Shown here: in pieces, positions 5,574 through 6,052 of the stretch | Layout: every line of letters starts with the position of its first letter | Numbering within the stretch: the first letter of the stretch is position 1 | Source: Fidelibacterota bacterium | GTDB taxonomy: Bacteria > Fidelibacterota > Fidelibacteria > Fidelibacterales > Fidelibacteraceae | DNA: 6,052 bases | Direction of reading: 5' to 3' | NCBI GenBank assembly: GCA_016937825.1 | Contig: JAFGVT010000073.1 | Coordinates: 1-6,052, forward strand | Made by a program: the position numbers and the translations under genes | The notes under the pieces: generated by a model | What the model was told of the DNA's origin: nothing | What the model saw: only the letters and a program-made list of their open reading frames with translations | The model's database searches: none

Positions 5574-6052
5574 TTACCCGAATATGATTGCCAAAAATCC
5601 CACCGCCAGACAGTAGAGTCCGAACAAATACAATTTTCCTTTGATAATGGCGCGAAGCAGCCATTTGACGGCGAAGTAGCCGAACAAAAAGGCCGTTGCC
5701 GTCCCGATGATGATCCCGGACCAGGCAAAGGTTTCCGCGGCAAACGCCGCCCTTGCCTCCATGATCGTGGCGCCGAAAATGATCGGAAGCGCCATTAAAA
5801 AAGAGAATTTTGCAACTTTTTCCCGGGGCATGCCGAGGAACATCCCCGCGGACACGGTGCTGCCGGAACGCGAGATGCCGGGAATGATGGCGACTGCCTG
5901 CGCAATGCCCATTACCATGGCGCGCCAGCCGGTCAGCGGCCGTTTCTCGTTTTGCGCCCACTGGGTGATGAACAGCATGGTGCCGGTAACGATCAGCGAA
6001 ACGCCGACCATGAAAATATTATCGAAAAGGCCGGCGATCTGATCTTCGAAGA
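5574..6052 (-). CDS. uppP: Undecaprenyl-diphosphatase, C-terminal part (start beyond window)
   Basis: About 158 C-terminal residues of the integral membrane phosphatase UppP (BacA family) are present; the frame stays open to base 6052, so the N-terminus with its glutamate-rich motif is outside the window. The enzyme removes a phosphate from undecaprenyl pyrophosphate to give the lipid carrier needed for peptidoglycan and polysaccharide synthesis. The decisive motif is PGISRSGST (bases 5882-5856), whose Arg is needed for catalysis in this family, within a larger conserved block ending in AGMFLGM. Further hydrophobic segments follow (FSFLMALPIIFGATI, GIIIGTATAFLFGYFAV, LYLFGLYCLAVGFLAIIFG). The gene leads the visible operon and is followed after 6 bases by holA. 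Overproduction gives bacitracin resistance in other bacteria, but here it is most simply the housekeeping copy. Confidence 0.95.
   Translation of the reverse strand, partial: FEDQIAGLFDNIFMVGVSLIVTGTMLFITQWAQNEKRPLTGWRAMVMGIAQAVAIIPGISRSGSTVSAGMFLGMPREKVAKFSFLMALPIIFGATIMEARAAFAAETFAWSGIIIGTATAFLFGYFAVKWLLRAIIKGKLYLFGLYCLAVGFLAIIFG

Noticed and set aside
5545..5961. Second minus-strand frame of 138 residues overlapping uppP
   Set aside because: It is a His/Arg-rich out-of-frame shadow of uppP, which has the PGISRSGST motif in the other frame.
1..6052. Possible CRISPR array, mobile element, tRNA or defence island
   Set aside because: No regularly spaced repeats, transposase or integrase motifs, terminal inverted repeats or cloverleaf structures were found; gene content is housekeeping and envelope-related.

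Overview
All eight genes in this 6 kb window lie on the minus strand, so transcription runs from high to low coordinates. Base composition is moderately GC-rich. The organism looks like a Gram-negative bacterium of the FCB (Bacteroidota-related) assemblage. The support is an outer-membrane-type TPR lipoprotein with a clear lipobox and one promoter-like element matching the Bacteroidota pattern (TTTG, 19 bases, TATATTTG). Good GGAGG ribosome binding sites precede several genes. These are unusual in classical Bacteroidota, so a related candidate or deep-branching phylum is more likely than a true Bacteroides relative. This placement is an inference from few signals.

Layout in transcription order. 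(1) uppP (bases 6052-5574, start beyond the window) encodes undecaprenyl-diphosphatase. (2) holA (5567-4572) encodes the DNA polymerase III delta subunit and starts 6 bases after uppP. (3) An ECF sigma factor (4575-3991) overlaps the holA stop. (4) Its probable membrane anti-sigma factor (3913-3386) carries a zinc-binding HC2 domain and sits after a 77-base gap that contains an inverted repeat. (5) A 63-residue zinc-ribbon-like microprotein (3319-3128) has its own promoter-like sequence and a strong intrinsic terminator at 3104-3076. This terminator closes the first transcription block.

After about 110 bases without a gene comes a second block. (6) A TPR lipoprotein (2916-1339) is built almost entirely of about 14 tandem 34-residue repeats. 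(7) A DPM1/GtrB-type polyprenyl-phosphate glycosyltransferase has two C-terminal membrane segments (1339-434). (8) The N-terminal part of a soluble-type family 2 glycosyltransferase (434-1) is cut by the window edge. Both junctions in this block are TAATG one-base stop/start overlaps, so the three proteins are probably made together.

Functionally the window is dominated by the cell envelope. UppP regenerates undecaprenyl phosphate, and the DPM1-like transferase probably loads sugar onto a polyprenyl phosphate. A second glycosyltransferase and a lipoprotein scaffold follow, and the sigma/anti-sigma pair is of the type that senses envelope state. holA is the housekeeping exception. I do not see a mobile element, CRISPR array, RNA gene or clear new defence system. 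The least explained items are the zinc-ribbon microprotein, the inverted repeat between sigma and anti-sigma genes, and a strong excess of the tetranucleotide GATC.
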